Below, in pieces: positions 19,911-30,360 of a stretch of DNA of 64,000 nt (position 1 is the stretch's first letter; every line of letters begins with the position of its first letter). A model generated the notes under the pieces. The model had not been told where the DNA came from. It did not search any database and was given only the letters and a program-made list of their open reading frames with translations. The translations under genes were made by a program, and so were the position numbers. The DNA is from Sphingobacterium arenae (GTDB taxonomy: Bacteria > Bacteroidota > Bacteroidia > Sphingobacteriales > Sphingobacteriaceae). The DNA lies in the NCBI RefSeq assembly GCF_014692505.1, contig NZ_JACNYK010000002.1:248001-312000 (forward strand). Direction: 5' to 3'.

Positions 19911-19985
19911 AACCAATATTTTGACGAAAATACTATCGAAATCTGACGGATTTATATATGTCCCATAAGTCGATAATCTGTTATG

Positions 19986-20014
19986 TTTGAAGTGCGTTTT
20001 CAATTATAAATTTG
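19986..20014 (+). promoter_or_regulatory. Promoter of susC 1 operon
   Basis: TTTG (19986-19989) and TAAATTTG (20007-20014) are separated by 17 nt, a full match to the Bacteroidota -33/-7 pattern. The start of transcription would fall near 20021, leaving an untranslated leader of about 88 nt. The candidate regulator motif 19955-19977 lies just upstream, where an activator would bind. Confidence 0.6.
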
Positions 20015-20108
20015 ATAATAATCTACACTGAAGAAAATAAGCTTCTTATACATTCCATGTTTCTTTATTAGCTATTGAACCGCAAAATAATTAACAAAAC
20101 TAAATATT

Positions 20109-23100
20109 ATGGTAAATTTTAAACCTATTCTTTTACATGTACTGGTATGGATACTACCACTATTTGTGCATGGACAGCAAACATTTACGGGGAGTGTCGT
20201 AAATAATAACAACGATCCCATATCCGGTGCCAGTGTACTTATTAAGGGTACATCAAACGGAACCACCACCGATGCTTCAGGACGATTTAAATTTACGGGA
20301 CAAGGCGATTCACTGCTTATTTCCTACATAGGATATAAATCGCAAACGGTCTCTATCGCCGGAAGAACAAATTTCAGTATTCGTTTGGACAGTGATGATC
20401 AATTTTTATATGATGTAATCGTAGTGGGCTATGGTACACAATCCCGTCGAAATGTGACCGGTGCGGTAAGCGATATCAAATCAGAGGATATCGTTCGCTC
20501 CTCTTCCACCACAATGGCCGGGGCACTTGCGGGGAAAGTACAGGGTATCTCTGTACGGGCAAAAGATGCCCGTCCCGGAAAAGGAGCTGCCATTGAGATT
20601 CGGAATATGGGCACCCCTTTATACGTGATCGACGGAATTCCTTATGGTGGAGCTTCTGGTAACGACTGGGTCGGTTCGACAGAAGTTTCAGGAGCAGATG
20701 CATTCAACGCCCTTAATCCAGAAGATATCGAAAGCATCTCCATATTGAAAGATGCTTCTGCTGCCGTCTATGGCTTGCGGGCAGCAAATGGCGTTGTATT
20801 GGTAACAACAAAAAAAGGTACAAAAGGTGAAACGACCCGCGTAAACGTCAATGGCTATTTTGGCTGGCAAAACCTTACTCGATTTCCTACTCTGGCTAAT
20901 GCCGCACAGTATGTAAGGGGAAAGATAGAAACCGCACAAAATGAGAGAAGAAATCCTGCGGAGGTCTATAGCCCCGAAGAATACGCGAAATGGCAAGCAG
21001 GCACAGAGCCTGGTTATCAGGGATACGATTATTACGATATGGTGGTCCGCAAAAATATTCCACAGCGCTATATCAATGCTAATCTCAATGGTGGATCGGA
21101 GAAATCAAATTATTTTCTTTCTATAGGCCGCACTGACCAAGAAGCTATGATCCGAGATTTCCAATATAACCGAACCAATTTACAGGCCAATATGGAAGCA
21201 ACCGTTTTGAAAGGATTAACGATCGGTTCGCAAATCTCTGGACGACAAGAGAAAAGTGAAGATGTCGGTTTACCGGGAGGTGACGGCTATTTTTCTTCTA
21301 TCTTAGCTATTTTTAAAAATCGTCCTGTCGTCGGTCCTTACGCAAACGACAACCCGGAATACCCAAATCATACACATGATTTTGCTTATAACCCGGCTAT
21401 TTTTAGTAGGGATATCGCTGGCTACAAAGACAACTTGTACCGCAATGCCAATATCAACCTCTATGCACAATACAAATTTGATTTCGGTCTGTCGGCCAAG
21501 GGTACAGTATCCTATAATTACACGAACAATAAATTTGATGGATTTCAATACACGTATGACGTGTACACTTACGAAAATGACGCGTATCGTCGTAGTCATG
21601 GTACAGACTCCCGCTGGCGCTACCAAACAGAGCGCGAAGTCGTTAACCGATATGCGCAATTCCAATTAGATTATAACAAAACGTTCCGCGATCACGCCCT
21701 TTCTGCTACCTTCGGATATGAACGGTCTGATTACGATCGCAACTACTTGGAGATGGGATCCAACCCAAGCAATAATTATCTTCCATTGATGCAATTTGAT
21801 GAAATGAACTCGTTTAACGATCGATGGAATTATGAAGCACGCGCTGGCTATATCGGTCGTGTAAACTATAATTATAAAGGTAAATATCTCGTCGAAGCGT
21901 TAGGACGCTATGATGCTTCCTACCTTTATGCGCCTGGGAAATACTGGGGGTTCTTCCCAGGAGTATCTTTAGGTTGGCGCATATCAGACGAAACCTTCTT
22001 TGAGTCCCTAAAAAATACCATTGACGATCTCAAGATCAGGGCATCTGTCGGACAGACAGGACTTGAACAGGGTGTGAACATGTTTGGTTTCTTAAGCGGG
22101 TATAATTGGAATCAGGGAAGTGCTGTTCTTGATGGCGAGTATGTGAATGGTTTACGTCCTCGCGGATTGCCAGTAACTAATCTTTCTTGGGTAAAAAATA
22201 CAAACTATAATATCGGTCTTGATCTCGCTATGCTACAGTCGAGACTAACGGTAACAGCCGATCTTTTTAAGATTATCCGAACAGGAGCTCCGGCAGCACG
22301 CTATGATGTCCTGTTACCGAGTGAAGTAGGCTACGGATTGCCAAACGAGAACCTGAACAAAAACGGTTACTACGGTGCCGAAGGTATCATTACCTATCAA
22401 GATCGCGTAGGCGAATTAAATTATGTGGTGAGCGGAAACTTCACCTTCTCTCGATATCGAAGTATCGAAACTTATAAACCGCGTTTCGATAATTTCTGGA
22501 ACGAATACCGAAATTCTGCGGAAGACCGTTGGGGAGGCGTTTGGTGGGGATATCAAGTAGTAGGCCGCTTTCAATCCGAAGAAGAAATTCGTAACCACCC
22601 GATAGATAACGATGGTCAAAACAATGCTAGCCAGCTTCCAGGCGATTTCATCTATAAAGATGTGAATGGCGATGGGATCATCAATGGCTTAGACGAGCGC
22701 CCTATCGGCTATCCGACAGGATGGGCACCAATGATGAGTTTCGGGGGGCGTATCGGATTAGACTACAAAGGTGTCGACCTAAATATCGATTTTTCCGGTG
22801 GGTCCATACAATCTTGGAACCAAGATTACGAGTTACGAAATGCTTTCCATGGCGGTGGAAATTCACCCGCTTATCTGTTAGAAGATCGTTGGCATCGTGA
22901 AGATCCCTATGATCCAAATAGCGAGTGGATTTCAGGATATTATCCTGCTATCCGCGAAGGCCATTCTGGACCTAACGCTAGAAACAGTGATTTTTGGCTC
23001 ACCAATGTCCGGTACCTGCGTGTACGTAATTTAGAACTTGGGTACAGCTTGCCTAGTCCGATTTTAACGAAAATAAAAGCTAATAAAATCCGAGTATATG

Positions 23101-23231
23101 TACGAGGCTCCAATTTATTCTCGTTCGACAATGTAGGAAAATTCCAGATCGACCCTGAAATAGAAGCACCTGCAGCTGTAGTATATCCCCAACAGCGTAC
23201 TTTCTTAGTCGGTTTTAACTTCACATTCTAA
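20109..23231 (+). CDS. SusC-family TonB-dependent outer-membrane transporter 1
   Basis: A 1040-residue outer-membrane channel that takes up oligosaccharides with energy from TonB. The signal peptide ends near LFVHGQQ. A carboxypeptidase-regulatory-like domain follows (TFTGSVVNNNNDPISGASV... to about residue 95), then the conserved DVIVVGYGTQSRRNVTGAV at the start of the plug. TPLYVIDGIPYGG, DIESISILKDASAAVYGLRA and ANGVVLVTTKKG are standard SusC plug motifs. The C-terminus ends in the aromatic FLVGFNFTF needed for barrel insertion. The SusD partner starts 10 nt downstream. The gene opens an operon susC-susD-DUF3823-GH2. Confidence 0.95.
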   Translation: MVNFKPILLHVLVWILPLFVHGQQTFTGSVVNNNNDPISGASVLIKGTSNGTTTDASGRFKFTGQGDSLLISYIGYKSQTVSIAGRTNFSIRLDSDDQFLYDVIVVGYGTQSRRNVTGAVSDIKSEDIVRSSSTTMAGALAGKVQGISVRAKDARPGKGAAIEIRNMGTPLYVIDGIPYGGASGNDWVGSTEVSGADAFNALNPEDIESISILKDASAAVYGLRAANGVVLVTTKKGTKGETTRVNVNGYFGWQNLTRFPTLANAAQYVRGKIETAQNERRNPAEVYSPEEYAKWQAGTEPGYQGYDYYDMVVRKNIPQRYINANLNGGSEKSNYFLSIGRTDQEAMIRDFQYNRTNLQANMEATVLKGLTIGSQISGRQEKSEDVGLPGGDGYFSSILAIFKNRPVVGPYANDNPEYPNHTHDFAYNPAIFSRDIAGYKDNLYRNANINLYAQYKFDFGLSAKGTVSYNYTNNKFDGFQYTYDVYTYENDAYRRSHGTDSRWRYQTEREVVNRYAQFQLDYNKTFRDHALSATFGYERSDYDRNYLEMGSNPSNNYLPLMQFDEMNSFNDRWNYEARAGYIGRVNYNYKGKYLVEALGRYDASYLYAPGKYWGFFPGVSLGWRISDETFFESLKNTIDDLKIRASVGQTGLEQGVNMFGFLSGYNWNQGSAVLDGEYVNGLRPRGLPVTNLSWVKNTNYNIGLDLAMLQSRLTVTADLFKIIRTGAPAARYDVLLPSEVGYGLPNENLNKNGYYGAEGIITYQDRVGELNYVVSGNFTFSRYRSIETYKPRFDNFWNEYRNSAEDRWGGVWWGYQVVGRFQSEEEIRNHPIDNDGQNNASQLPGDFIYKDVNGDGIINGLDERPIGYPTGWAPMMSFGGRIGLDYKGVDLNIDFSGGSIQSWNQDYELRNAFHGGGNSPAYLLEDRWHREDPYDPNSEWISGYYPAIREGHSGPNARNSDFWLTNVRYLRVRNLELGYSLPSPILTKIKANKIRVYVRGSNLFSFDNVGKFQIDPEIEAPAAVVYPQQRTFLVGFNFTF

Positions 23232-23241
23232 CGTATAAGAC

Positions 23242-25098
23242 ATGAAAAATATATTTATTACAATATCTTTGATGACCCTGCTTCTCACAGCAGGTTGCAA
23301 ACATGAGGATTGGTTGCATCGTGATCCAAAAGACATTATTACAGATGAACAATTATGGAACGACCCTGTATTGCTCACTTCTCTATTAGCCAACTATTAT
23401 GATCGCCTTCCGCAATTACACGGCGTGTTCAATACAGGAGGCATGTCGGAGATCGACGATGCGATGTGGTCCGGTCACCGAGACCAGAACTGGCGAAATG
23501 ATTTCCAATATGGGGATGATTACGGCCGCTATTGGGACTATGCACTAATCCGGGATATTAACCTTTCCTTGGAGAATATTGAGGAACATTCCGTAAGTAT
23601 CGAACCGGAACAAAAGGAACTTTTCATAGCAGAACTGCGTTTTATACGAGCCTTCGTTTATTTTGAACTTGTAAAAAGAATGGGAGGCGTTCCCTTAGTT
23701 ACCGAACAGTTGATTTACGACTTCGGAGGCGACCCTACTTATTTACAAATACCGCGTTCTAAAGAACATGAAATCTATGATTTTGTATACGATGAATTAG
23801 AGGCCATTAAGGATAATTTAGCCTTGAACAGTGGTAGCAGGACACGTGCTAACACCGTAACAGCTCTGGCCCTACAAAGTAGAGCTATGCTTTACGCCGG
23901 CTCTATTTCGAAATACAATGCGCTAATGGGCTCTCCAATATCCACTCCGGGCGGCGAGGTTGGCATTCCGGCATCGATGGCTAATGATTATTATACAAAA
24001 TCACTTACTGCTTCAAAAGCGATCTTAAGCAATTCCACCTATAGTCTCTATGATGCCAACAGCGATAAAGGAACAAATTTTTATGATATGCTCAATACCA
24101 AATCGACGACGGAGGTAATCTTCGCCAAAGATTTTAAACAAGGTGTAAAATCCCATTGGTTTACGTATGACAACATCGTAAAAAGTTTCACAGAAGACAA
24201 CGAGTCGTCATCTACCTTGACACCGTCGTTAAGCTTCGTCGAAAGTTTCGATTATTTAGATGGCAGCAAAGGTTCCTTGCGCATTAAAGACGGCTCGGGA
24301 GATTATATCCGTTACGAACATCCTGCAGATTTATTCGCAGACAAAGACCCTCGTTTAGCAGGAACCGTCGTATACCCCGGAGCAACGTTCAAAGGCCGTG
24401 AAGTAAGTATGCAGGCTGGCGTTGCTGTCTGGGAGAATGGACGCTACCAGTTCCGCACCTCCGCGCGCTTAGGTGATCAGTTTGAATATGACGACGGCGG
24501 TACAAAACGACAGGTATTATGGACCGGATTTGACGGTCCGTCTGACAATGCACAAGACGTTAGTAATACGGGATTTTACATCCGTAAGTTTGTGAGTGAT
24601 GCTGCTGGTGCCAGTGCTAGAGGTATAGCCGCAGAAAATTGGTGGCCCTGGTTCCGTATGGGCGAAATCTACTTGAATGCGGCAGAAGCTGCTTTTGAAC
24701 TGGGCGAGGCTAACGCTGTAGATTATATGAACACTTTACGGGAACGCGCCGGGTTTGAACCTAATAGCATACAACAACTGACTACGGATATCATCCGCAA
24801 TGAGCGTCGGGTAGAACTCGCCTTTGAAGACCATCGATTTTTCGATCTGAAAAGATGGCGAATTGCACATCAGGTGTGGAACGGCTCGGAAAGTGGTGCA
24901 AATGCTGTCGTACGCGGATTGTATAGCTACCTTATTGTACGTCCGGGTCATCCAGATCATGGAAAGTACATTTTCGAGACGATCCGACCTGCACGATTCA
25001 TCAGGGCACGTCTTTTCCGTATGGCGAACTACTACTCTTCGATAGACCAAAATGTGTTAAACAATAATCCAAAATTGGTTAGAAATCCATTCCATTAA
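23242..25098 (+). CDS. SusD/RagB-family glycan-binding lipoprotein 1
   Basis: A 618-residue surface lipoprotein. The signal ends TLLLTAGC, with Cys19 as the lipid anchor. HRDPKDIITDEQLWND is the usual SusD N-terminal pattern. FIAELRFIRAFVYFELVKRMGG is a helical TPR region, and the C-terminal block contains RMGEIYLNAAEAAFELG and NERRVELAFEDHRFFDLKRW, both SusD hallmarks. It caps SusC 1 and captures the oligosaccharide. It sits 10 nt after susC and 13 nt before the DUF3823 gene. Confidence 0.94.
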   Translation: MKNIFITISLMTLLLTAGCKHEDWLHRDPKDIITDEQLWNDPVLLTSLLANYYDRLPQLHGVFNTGGMSEIDDAMWSGHRDQNWRNDFQYGDDYGRYWDYALIRDINLSLENIEEHSVSIEPEQKELFIAELRFIRAFVYFELVKRMGGVPLVTEQLIYDFGGDPTYLQIPRSKEHEIYDFVYDELEAIKDNLALNSGSRTRANTVTALALQSRAMLYAGSISKYNALMGSPISTPGGEVGIPASMANDYYTKSLTASKAILSNSTYSLYDANSDKGTNFYDMLNTKSTTEVIFAKDFKQGVKSHWFTYDNIVKSFTEDNESSSTLTPSLSFVESFDYLDGSKGSLRIKDGSGDYIRYEHPADLFADKDPRLAGTVVYPGATFKGREVSMQAGVAVWENGRYQFRTSARLGDQFEYDDGGTKRQVLWTGFDGPSDNAQDVSNTGFYIRKFVSDAAGASARGIAAENWWPWFRMGEIYLNAAEAAFELGEANAVDYMNTLRERAGFEPNSIQQLTTDIIRNERRVELAFEDHRFFDLKRWRIAHQVWNGSESGANAVVRGLYSYLIVRPGHPDHGKYIFETIRPARFIRARLFRMANYYSSIDQNVLNNNPKLVRNPFH

Positions 25099-25111
25099 TT
25101 TCCAAAACGTT

Positions 25112-25789
25112 ATGAAAATAAAAACATCCATTTTAACGATATTGATCACCACAACGGTAATATTTACAAGTTGTGAATATGATAATTTTGCCGAGCCTAC
25201 CTCAATCCTCAGCGGGCGTGTCGTTTATGCCGGTGAGCCCGTAGGTGTTCGTACAAACGGTCCACAGCTTGAACTATGGGACGATGGACAGGAACTAAGT
25301 GCACAGTTTCCGATCCACATCGCACACGACGGCACTTTCTCTGCTGTTTTATTTGACGGCGAATACAAATTAGTACGCAAGGCCAATTCCCCTTGGCTTC
25401 CAGAATTGACGGATACCCTTGTCATTCAGGTAAACGGGCATACCGAAATAGACGTCCCGGTACAACCCTATTTTACAGTGAGCAATAGCAGTATCCAACA
25501 GAATGATGGCACGGTTACGGCGGACTTCACATTAAACAAAGTGGCAGAAACTGCGACTTTAGACAATGTAAATATCTACTTTGGCAAAAATATGCTAATC
25601 GATGATGTCCGCCATGACCATAAAACCTCGATACCTGCTGCCGACATTACGATAGACGGAACAAATAGTATAGCGGCCGAGATTCCAGCGACCCTAAGTA
25701 GTCTAGGATACATTTTCATACGGATAGGTGTAAAATCCACTGCTTCCGGAGAACTGTATTATACGCAGGTTCAAAAAATTAATTTATAG
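25112..25789 (+). CDS. DUF3823 lipoprotein of the SusCD 1 operon
   Basis: A 225-residue lipoprotein, with Cys21 after ILITTTVIFTS. The N-terminal half (EYDNFAEPTSILSGRVVYAG) matches DUF3823 proteins that follow susD genes. It has a carboxypeptidase-regulatory-like fold: FDGEYKLVRKANSPW and a repeated beta-rich second half near residues 115-225. Family function is unproven; position and surface lipidation suggest an accessory glycan-binding protein (the SusE/F role). It is 13 nt after susD and 25 nt before GH2. Confidence 0.85.
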   Translation: MKIKTSILTILITTTVIFTSCEYDNFAEPTSILSGRVVYAGEPVGVRTNGPQLELWDDGQELSAQFPIHIAHDGTFSAVLFDGEYKLVRKANSPWLPELTDTLVIQVNGHTEIDVPVQPYFTVSNSSIQQNDGTVTADFTLNKVAETATLDNVNIYFGKNMLIDDVRHDHKTSIPAADITIDGTNSIAAEIPATLSSLGYIFIRIGVKSTASGELYYTQVQKINL

Positions 25790-25814
25790 CATCTGATACT
25801 TGATTTGATATAGC

Positions 25815-28316
25815 ATGATAAAAACAAAGTCTTTATTACCCCTAGCTTTCGCTTGGCTACTCACAGGTGGAATACCATACGCCGTCTTTGCACAACCGGG
25901 CTTCGGCCAGGCAGAAAAAATAAATAATAACTGGCGTTTCCATCTTGGCGATACCGACCAAGCTATCGCACAGGATCAATTGGGTCGCTCATGGCGTTCT
26001 GTTCAACTGCCGCACGACTGGGGTGTGAAACAGCCCCTGAGTCCTACCTTGGCAAGTGCCACCGGATACCTACCCGGCGGTATTGGATGGTATAGAAAGA
26101 CCATAAACTTTTCGCAGAAAGACAAGGGTAAAAAACTCTATATCTATTTTGAAGGCGTGTACAACCGCAGTGAAGTGTTTGTCAACGGACAATCGATTGG
26201 CAAACGTCCGAATGGATATATCTCGCTCAACTACGACATTACACCCTATATCAAATATGGCGAAGAAAACACTATAGCGGTCAAAGTAGACCACAGCCAA
26301 GACGCCGACTCCCGCTGGTATACCGGTTCAGGAATCTATCGAGATGTATGGTTGGTACGTGCAAACCCAATCCATATAGAGCAATGGGGTGTGTACGCCT
26401 ATCCGGAAGTTAAAAATAACCGGGGAACACTGCACGTACAAACGGCTGTACAAAATGAAACAGACCAAACAACATCGTTGTCTGTACTGACAGAACTTCT
26501 AGATCCCCAAGGTCAGGTCGTAGCAAAGAAAACCACAAAAACAACATTGGCGGCTGGTGGGCGTGAAGAGGTACAAACCTCACTGGACGTGAAAAACCCA
26601 AAATTGTGGAGCTTAGAAACGCCACATCAATATACATTAAGAACCCGCGTTCTACAAGGAAAAGAGCAGATCGACGAATCAGAAGTCAAAACAGGCTTCC
26701 GTACCTTAACTTTTGATCCTAACAAAGGCTTTGCGCTTAACGGTGAATGGATGAAAATGAAAGGGGTCTGTATCCACCATGATGCCGGTGTCCTAGGAGC
26801 CGAAGCCTATCCGGAAGTTTGGCGTCGCCGTTTATTAGCTTTAAAAGAACTCGGCGTGAATGCTATCCGTACCAGTCATAACCCGCAAGCTCCTTCTTTA
26901 TATGCGTTGTGCGATGAGCTTGGCCTCCTCGTCATGAACGAAGCATATGATGAATGGGAATTTCCGAAGAGAAAATGGCTCGAAGGCTGGAACGTAGGAA
27001 CGCCAGGATTCCAAGGATCGTATGATTTCTTTGAAGAATGGGGCGAAAAAGATCTGGAAGACATGGTGAAACGCGACCGCAACCACATCTCCATCTTCGC
27101 CTGGAGTATTGGTAATGAGGTAGATTATCCTAACGACCCCTACTCCCACCCCGTGCTAGATGGTGGTGCCGAAAGTGGGTTTACACAAGCCATGTTTGGA
27201 GGCTACAAAAAAGATGCTCCAGATGCCATGCGTCTGGGCGCTATTGCTAAACGTCTCGCAGCGGTCGTGCGCAAATTCGACAACCGCCCGATAACGGCTG
27301 GATTAGCAGGGGTAGCCATGTCTAATGAAACGGAGTATCCGAGTGCATTGGATATCGCCGGCTATAATTATACCGAAAGCTTTTACCATCGAGATCATGA
27401 GCGGTATCCCGCACGTGTTATTTACGGAAGTGAAAACCGCCACGACATGGGTGCGTGGAAAGCTGTACGTGACAACGAACATATCTTCGGACAGTTTCTT
27501 TGGACAGGTATCGACTATCTTGGCGAATCCGGCCGCTGGCCATCTCGCGGGTTCTATTCCGGATTATTGGATTTTGCAGGTTTTGTGAAACCACGTGGGC
27601 ATTTCCGTCAAGCGCTATGGGCAAACAAACCCGTGGCACACTTAGGCACCTATCCGCTACAAGGTGGTGGTGCTGCGACCGATGTATGGTCCAGACTAGA
27701 AGCTGAACAAGGGCAACAAAAAGATCAGGCTCCATCCATGGATGCTTGGCCGACCTGGAATTATCAGGAAGGACAACAGATACGCGTGGTGTGCTACACC
27801 AACAGTGCACAAGCACGATTAGAACTCAACGGAAAAGTAGTTGGTGAAACCAAAGCCTACAACGATGAGCATGGAATTATTTATTGGGACATTCCATATA
27901 CAGCTGGAAAACTGGAAGTGATCGGACTAGATGACAACAACCAAGAGGTAGTCCGTCAACATATTCAATCTAGTAAAAAGCCGCATGCTATCCAGATCAT
28001 ACCGTCGAATAGTACGTCCGTTCGCGCTCAAGGCGGTGTTGCACAGATCGAATTACAGATTGTCGATGAGGATGGCCTACCGGTTATCCTGGCGGAGGAT
28101 GAAATCACCTGCCAAGTTGCTGGAAAGGGTAGATTGCTAGGCATGGAAGCTGGTAATAACTCCGATATGGGTGATTACACAGACAATAAACAACGTGTAT
28201 ACCACGGCAAAATGATTGTCTATGTACAAGCCAATGGGAATCCAGACGATAAATTGGCTGTGCGGTTTTCGGCCCCTTGGCTCGAAGCAGCCGATGTAGA
28301 GATTACGTTAAACTAA
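25815..28316 (+). CDS. GH2 beta-galactosidase-like enzyme
   Basis: An 833-residue secreted protein (signal cleaved near AVFAQ) with the GH2 order: sugar-binding domain (RSVQLPHDWG, GIGWYRK), immunoglobulin-like domain, then a TIM barrel. The barrel carries RTSHNPQAPSLYALCDELG and acid/base Glu435 in FAWSIGNEVD. ARVIYGSENRHDMG carries the nucleophile Glu540. C-terminal DUF4982-like and Ig-like domains follow. GH2 members are mostly beta-galactosidases, but some are beta-glucuronidases or exo-acting on AGP side chains, so the leaving sugar is inferred as galactose. It ends the susCD 1 operon at a strong terminator. Confidence 0.88.
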   Translation: MIKTKSLLPLAFAWLLTGGIPYAVFAQPGFGQAEKINNNWRFHLGDTDQAIAQDQLGRSWRSVQLPHDWGVKQPLSPTLASATGYLPGGIGWYRKTINFSQKDKGKKLYIYFEGVYNRSEVFVNGQSIGKRPNGYISLNYDITPYIKYGEENTIAVKVDHSQDADSRWYTGSGIYRDVWLVRANPIHIEQWGVYAYPEVKNNRGTLHVQTAVQNETDQTTSLSVLTELLDPQGQVVAKKTTKTTLAAGGREEVQTSLDVKNPKLWSLETPHQYTLRTRVLQGKEQIDESEVKTGFRTLTFDPNKGFALNGEWMKMKGVCIHHDAGVLGAEAYPEVWRRRLLALKELGVNAIRTSHNPQAPSLYALCDELGLLVMNEAYDEWEFPKRKWLEGWNVGTPGFQGSYDFFEEWGEKDLEDMVKRDRNHISIFAWSIGNEVDYPNDPYSHPVLDGGAESGFTQAMFGGYKKDAPDAMRLGAIAKRLAAVVRKFDNRPITAGLAGVAMSNETEYPSALDIAGYNYTESFYHRDHERYPARVIYGSENRHDMGAWKAVRDNEHIFGQFLWTGIDYLGESGRWPSRGFYSGLLDFAGFVKPRGHFRQALWANKPVAHLGTYPLQGGGAATDVWSRLEAEQGQQKDQAPSMDAWPTWNYQEGQQIRVVCYTNSAQARLELNGKVVGETKAYNDEHGIIYWDIPYTAGKLEVIGLDDNNQEVVRQHIQSSKKPHAIQIIPSNSTSVRAQGGVAQIELQIVDEDGLPVILAEDEITCQVAGKGRLLGMEAGNNSDMGDYTDNKQRVYHGKMIVYVQANGNPDDKLAVRFSAPWLEAADVEITLN

Positions 28317-28317
28317 T

Positions 28318-28358
28318 AAAGAAAAAAGCGCTGTGTTTTGTTACAGCGCTTTTTCTTT
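28318..28358. terminator. Bidirectional intrinsic terminator
   Basis: AAAGAAAAAAGCGCTGT (28318-28334) pairs with ACAGCGCTTTTTCTTT (28343-28358) around an 8-nt loop. An A-run on the left and a T-run on the right serve the convergent GH2 (plus) and tandem GH43 (minus) genes. Confidence 0.85.
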
Positions 28359-28373
28359 ATTCATTTCTTTTCT

Positions 28374-30335
28374 TTATTGCACGCCTTCCGTAGTCATCAC
28401 GATACGTTTGATGGTTCCATCCTCCTGATGGTATAACCGATCTATACAGATCGAACGACTGTAACTACCCCCGTCGGTATTGATACCGCCATTATGGTAT
28501 ATAAAATACCACTCCCCTTTAAATTGGACGATAGCCTGATGGTTCGTGTTGCTATTGCCAGCAATTTCATTGAGAATACCCTTATATTCATAGGGACCTT
28601 CGATATTGTCTGCCGTAGCATACGCAATTTTTTCGGGAAATTCCGTGGCATAGGTCAAATAATACTTGCCATTATAGGTATGGATCCATGGTGCCTCGGT
28701 AAAGCTAAAGCCATCAAATTGTACTTGTTTGATCTCGCCATCAATCTCGATCATATTATCTTTTAACTTCGCATAATAACACTCCCGGTTACCCCAAAAG
28801 ATCCACGCCTGCCCGTCGTCATCGACAAATACCGCCGGATCAATGCAAGCCCAAGAATGGGTAGAAGCAAAGCAATCGTCGTTCGTCAACAACGGTTTTC
28901 CCAACGCATCTTTGAATGGCCCTTCAGGACGATCAGACACGGCGACGCCGATTCCCGACCAATTGGTGCTGATATACCAATAATATTTACCATCACGTTT
29001 CACCATATCTGCCGCAAAAGCATCCCCACTTTTTGCCCAGGGGAAATCTTCTATCTTCATCGGTACCGGATACTCTGTCCAGTTCTTCATATCGGTCGTA
29101 GAAAACACCAACCAGTCTTTCATCTTATATCCCCGCTGACCTCCCGCAAAATCATGCCCAGCATATAACCATAAGGTATCCCCTTGTACAAGAGCCGCAG
29201 GATCTGCCGTATAATGATGGGTAATAATCGGGTTGCCCTTGGCTTCGAAATGATAACGATCTCCAGTTTCAACGGGTTGTAGCAAAGCCGTCGGTACACC
29301 GCCCCATTTCGCATGCAAACGTCGAGCTTCCTCCTTCGTAATACCAATGACACTTCCATGTCGCGGATGGAAATTCTTATTAAATGATTCTGTTTCCGTT
29401 GTAAAGTCAAACAAATCCGTACTCCGTTGGAATTCATACCGTCCGTCAGCATAAAGATCATACATCAAGATATATTCATCGCTATCATTCAGCTTGAAGA
29501 CACTCGATCCTTCAACCACAATAGATGTATCCGCATAGGCATCCAAATAGATAAAATCCTCTTTCCAAGGTCCTTTCAACGATTTACTGGTTGCTTGTTG
29601 AATGCCATTTTTGAATTCTTTCCCTTCGGCGTCTTTGGTATTTCCTTTATAAAAGAAGTGGTAAAGCCCATCTTTGTAAATAATATCACCATCGATACCG
29701 CCAAACTTGGGGCTAAACAACAATGTAGGCTCTTTTTCAAATCCTGTAAAATCTTTATTCGCATACGCGCCATAAAAATCAAGTTTGGTATTGTTATGCA
29801 AGCGAACGGTAAAATATACGAGGTATTTTCCTACTTTTTTATCATAGAAAACCTGCGGTGCCCATACCCATTTCACATTCCCAAACTTTTTAGGGTATAA
29901 TTTAGCCAGATCCAAGATACTATGCTTCCAATCCAATAAGTCGTCCGACTTCATCAAGATAATCCCGGGATTGGTTTCCCAACCATTCTTTTTCGTAAAC
30001 ATATCCGTCGCGACCATATAGAAGCTATCCTCATTTTCACCTCGGTAGATATGCGGATCACGTATCCCCCCGGTCTGGGAAATATCGGTGGAAGCCATGA
30101 TAGGCATGTTTCCATTTAACGCTGTCCAATTTACGGCATCTGCACTAACCGCAAAACGGAGCTGTTCTTGTTGCTCTCCCTTTCCGGTTCCTTCAAAATA
30201 CGCGAATAAGTAGGCTTCAAATTTAGATTCGTGCGTTTGTGATTGTCCGTGTATATAGGGCGGGTGGAACAATAAACAAAAGAAAAACAATGCGCCCAAT
30301 AGGATTTTCGATACTTGGTCTGAACTTTTCATCAT
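28374..30335 (-). CDS. Tandem GH43 glycosidase, second copy
   Basis: A 653-residue secreted protein with two GH43 domains. Domain 1 (about 40-350) has GGIRDPHIYRG (Asp93), GGIDGDIIYKDG (Asp215/217) and VEGSSVFK (Glu275). Domain 2 (about 365-650) has YTADPAAL (Asp378), CIDPAVFVDDDG (Asp499) and FTEAPWIHTYNG (acid Glu547). Both sites look complete. Domain 2 resembles the arabinofuranosidase/beta-xylosidase type (GIGVAVSDRPEGPF, WACIDPAVFV), and differs from domain 2 of the 5146 gene. It is the second gene of an operon after the BNR_4-LamG gene, with a 25-nt gap. It likely acts on arabinose-bearing side chains, by context. Confidence 0.88.
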   Translation of the reverse strand: MMKSSDQVSKILLGALFFFCLLFHPPYIHGQSQTHESKFEAYLFAYFEGTGKGEQQEQLRFAVSADAVNWTALNGNMPIMASTDISQTGGIRDPHIYRGENEDSFYMVATDMFTKKNGWETNPGIILMKSDDLLDWKHSILDLAKLYPKKFGNVKWVWAPQVFYDKKVGKYLVYFTVRLHNNTKLDFYGAYANKDFTGFEKEPTLLFSPKFGGIDGDIIYKDGLYHFFYKGNTKDAEGKEFKNGIQQATSKSLKGPWKEDFIYLDAYADTSIVVEGSSVFKLNDSDEYILMYDLYADGRYEFQRSTDLFDFTTETESFNKNFHPRHGSVIGITKEEARRLHAKWGGVPTALLQPVETGDRYHFEAKGNPIITHHYTADPAALVQGDTLWLYAGHDFAGGQRGYKMKDWLVFSTTDMKNWTEYPVPMKIEDFPWAKSGDAFAADMVKRDGKYYWYISTNWSGIGVAVSDRPEGPFKDALGKPLLTNDDCFASTHSWACIDPAVFVDDDGQAWIFWGNRECYYAKLKDNMIEIDGEIKQVQFDGFSFTEAPWIHTYNGKYYLTYATEFPEKIAYATADNIEGPYEYKGILNEIAGNSNTNHQAIVQFKGEWYFIYHNGGINTDGGSYSRSICIDRLYHQEDGTIKRIVMTTEGVQ

Positions 30336-30360
30336 ATTTTGTCTGAATATATGTGTTAGA

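Noticed and set aside
28374..30335. Frameshift joining two separate GH43 genes
   Set aside because: The frame is continuous with a normal linker between domains, and the other tandem protein has the same plan.
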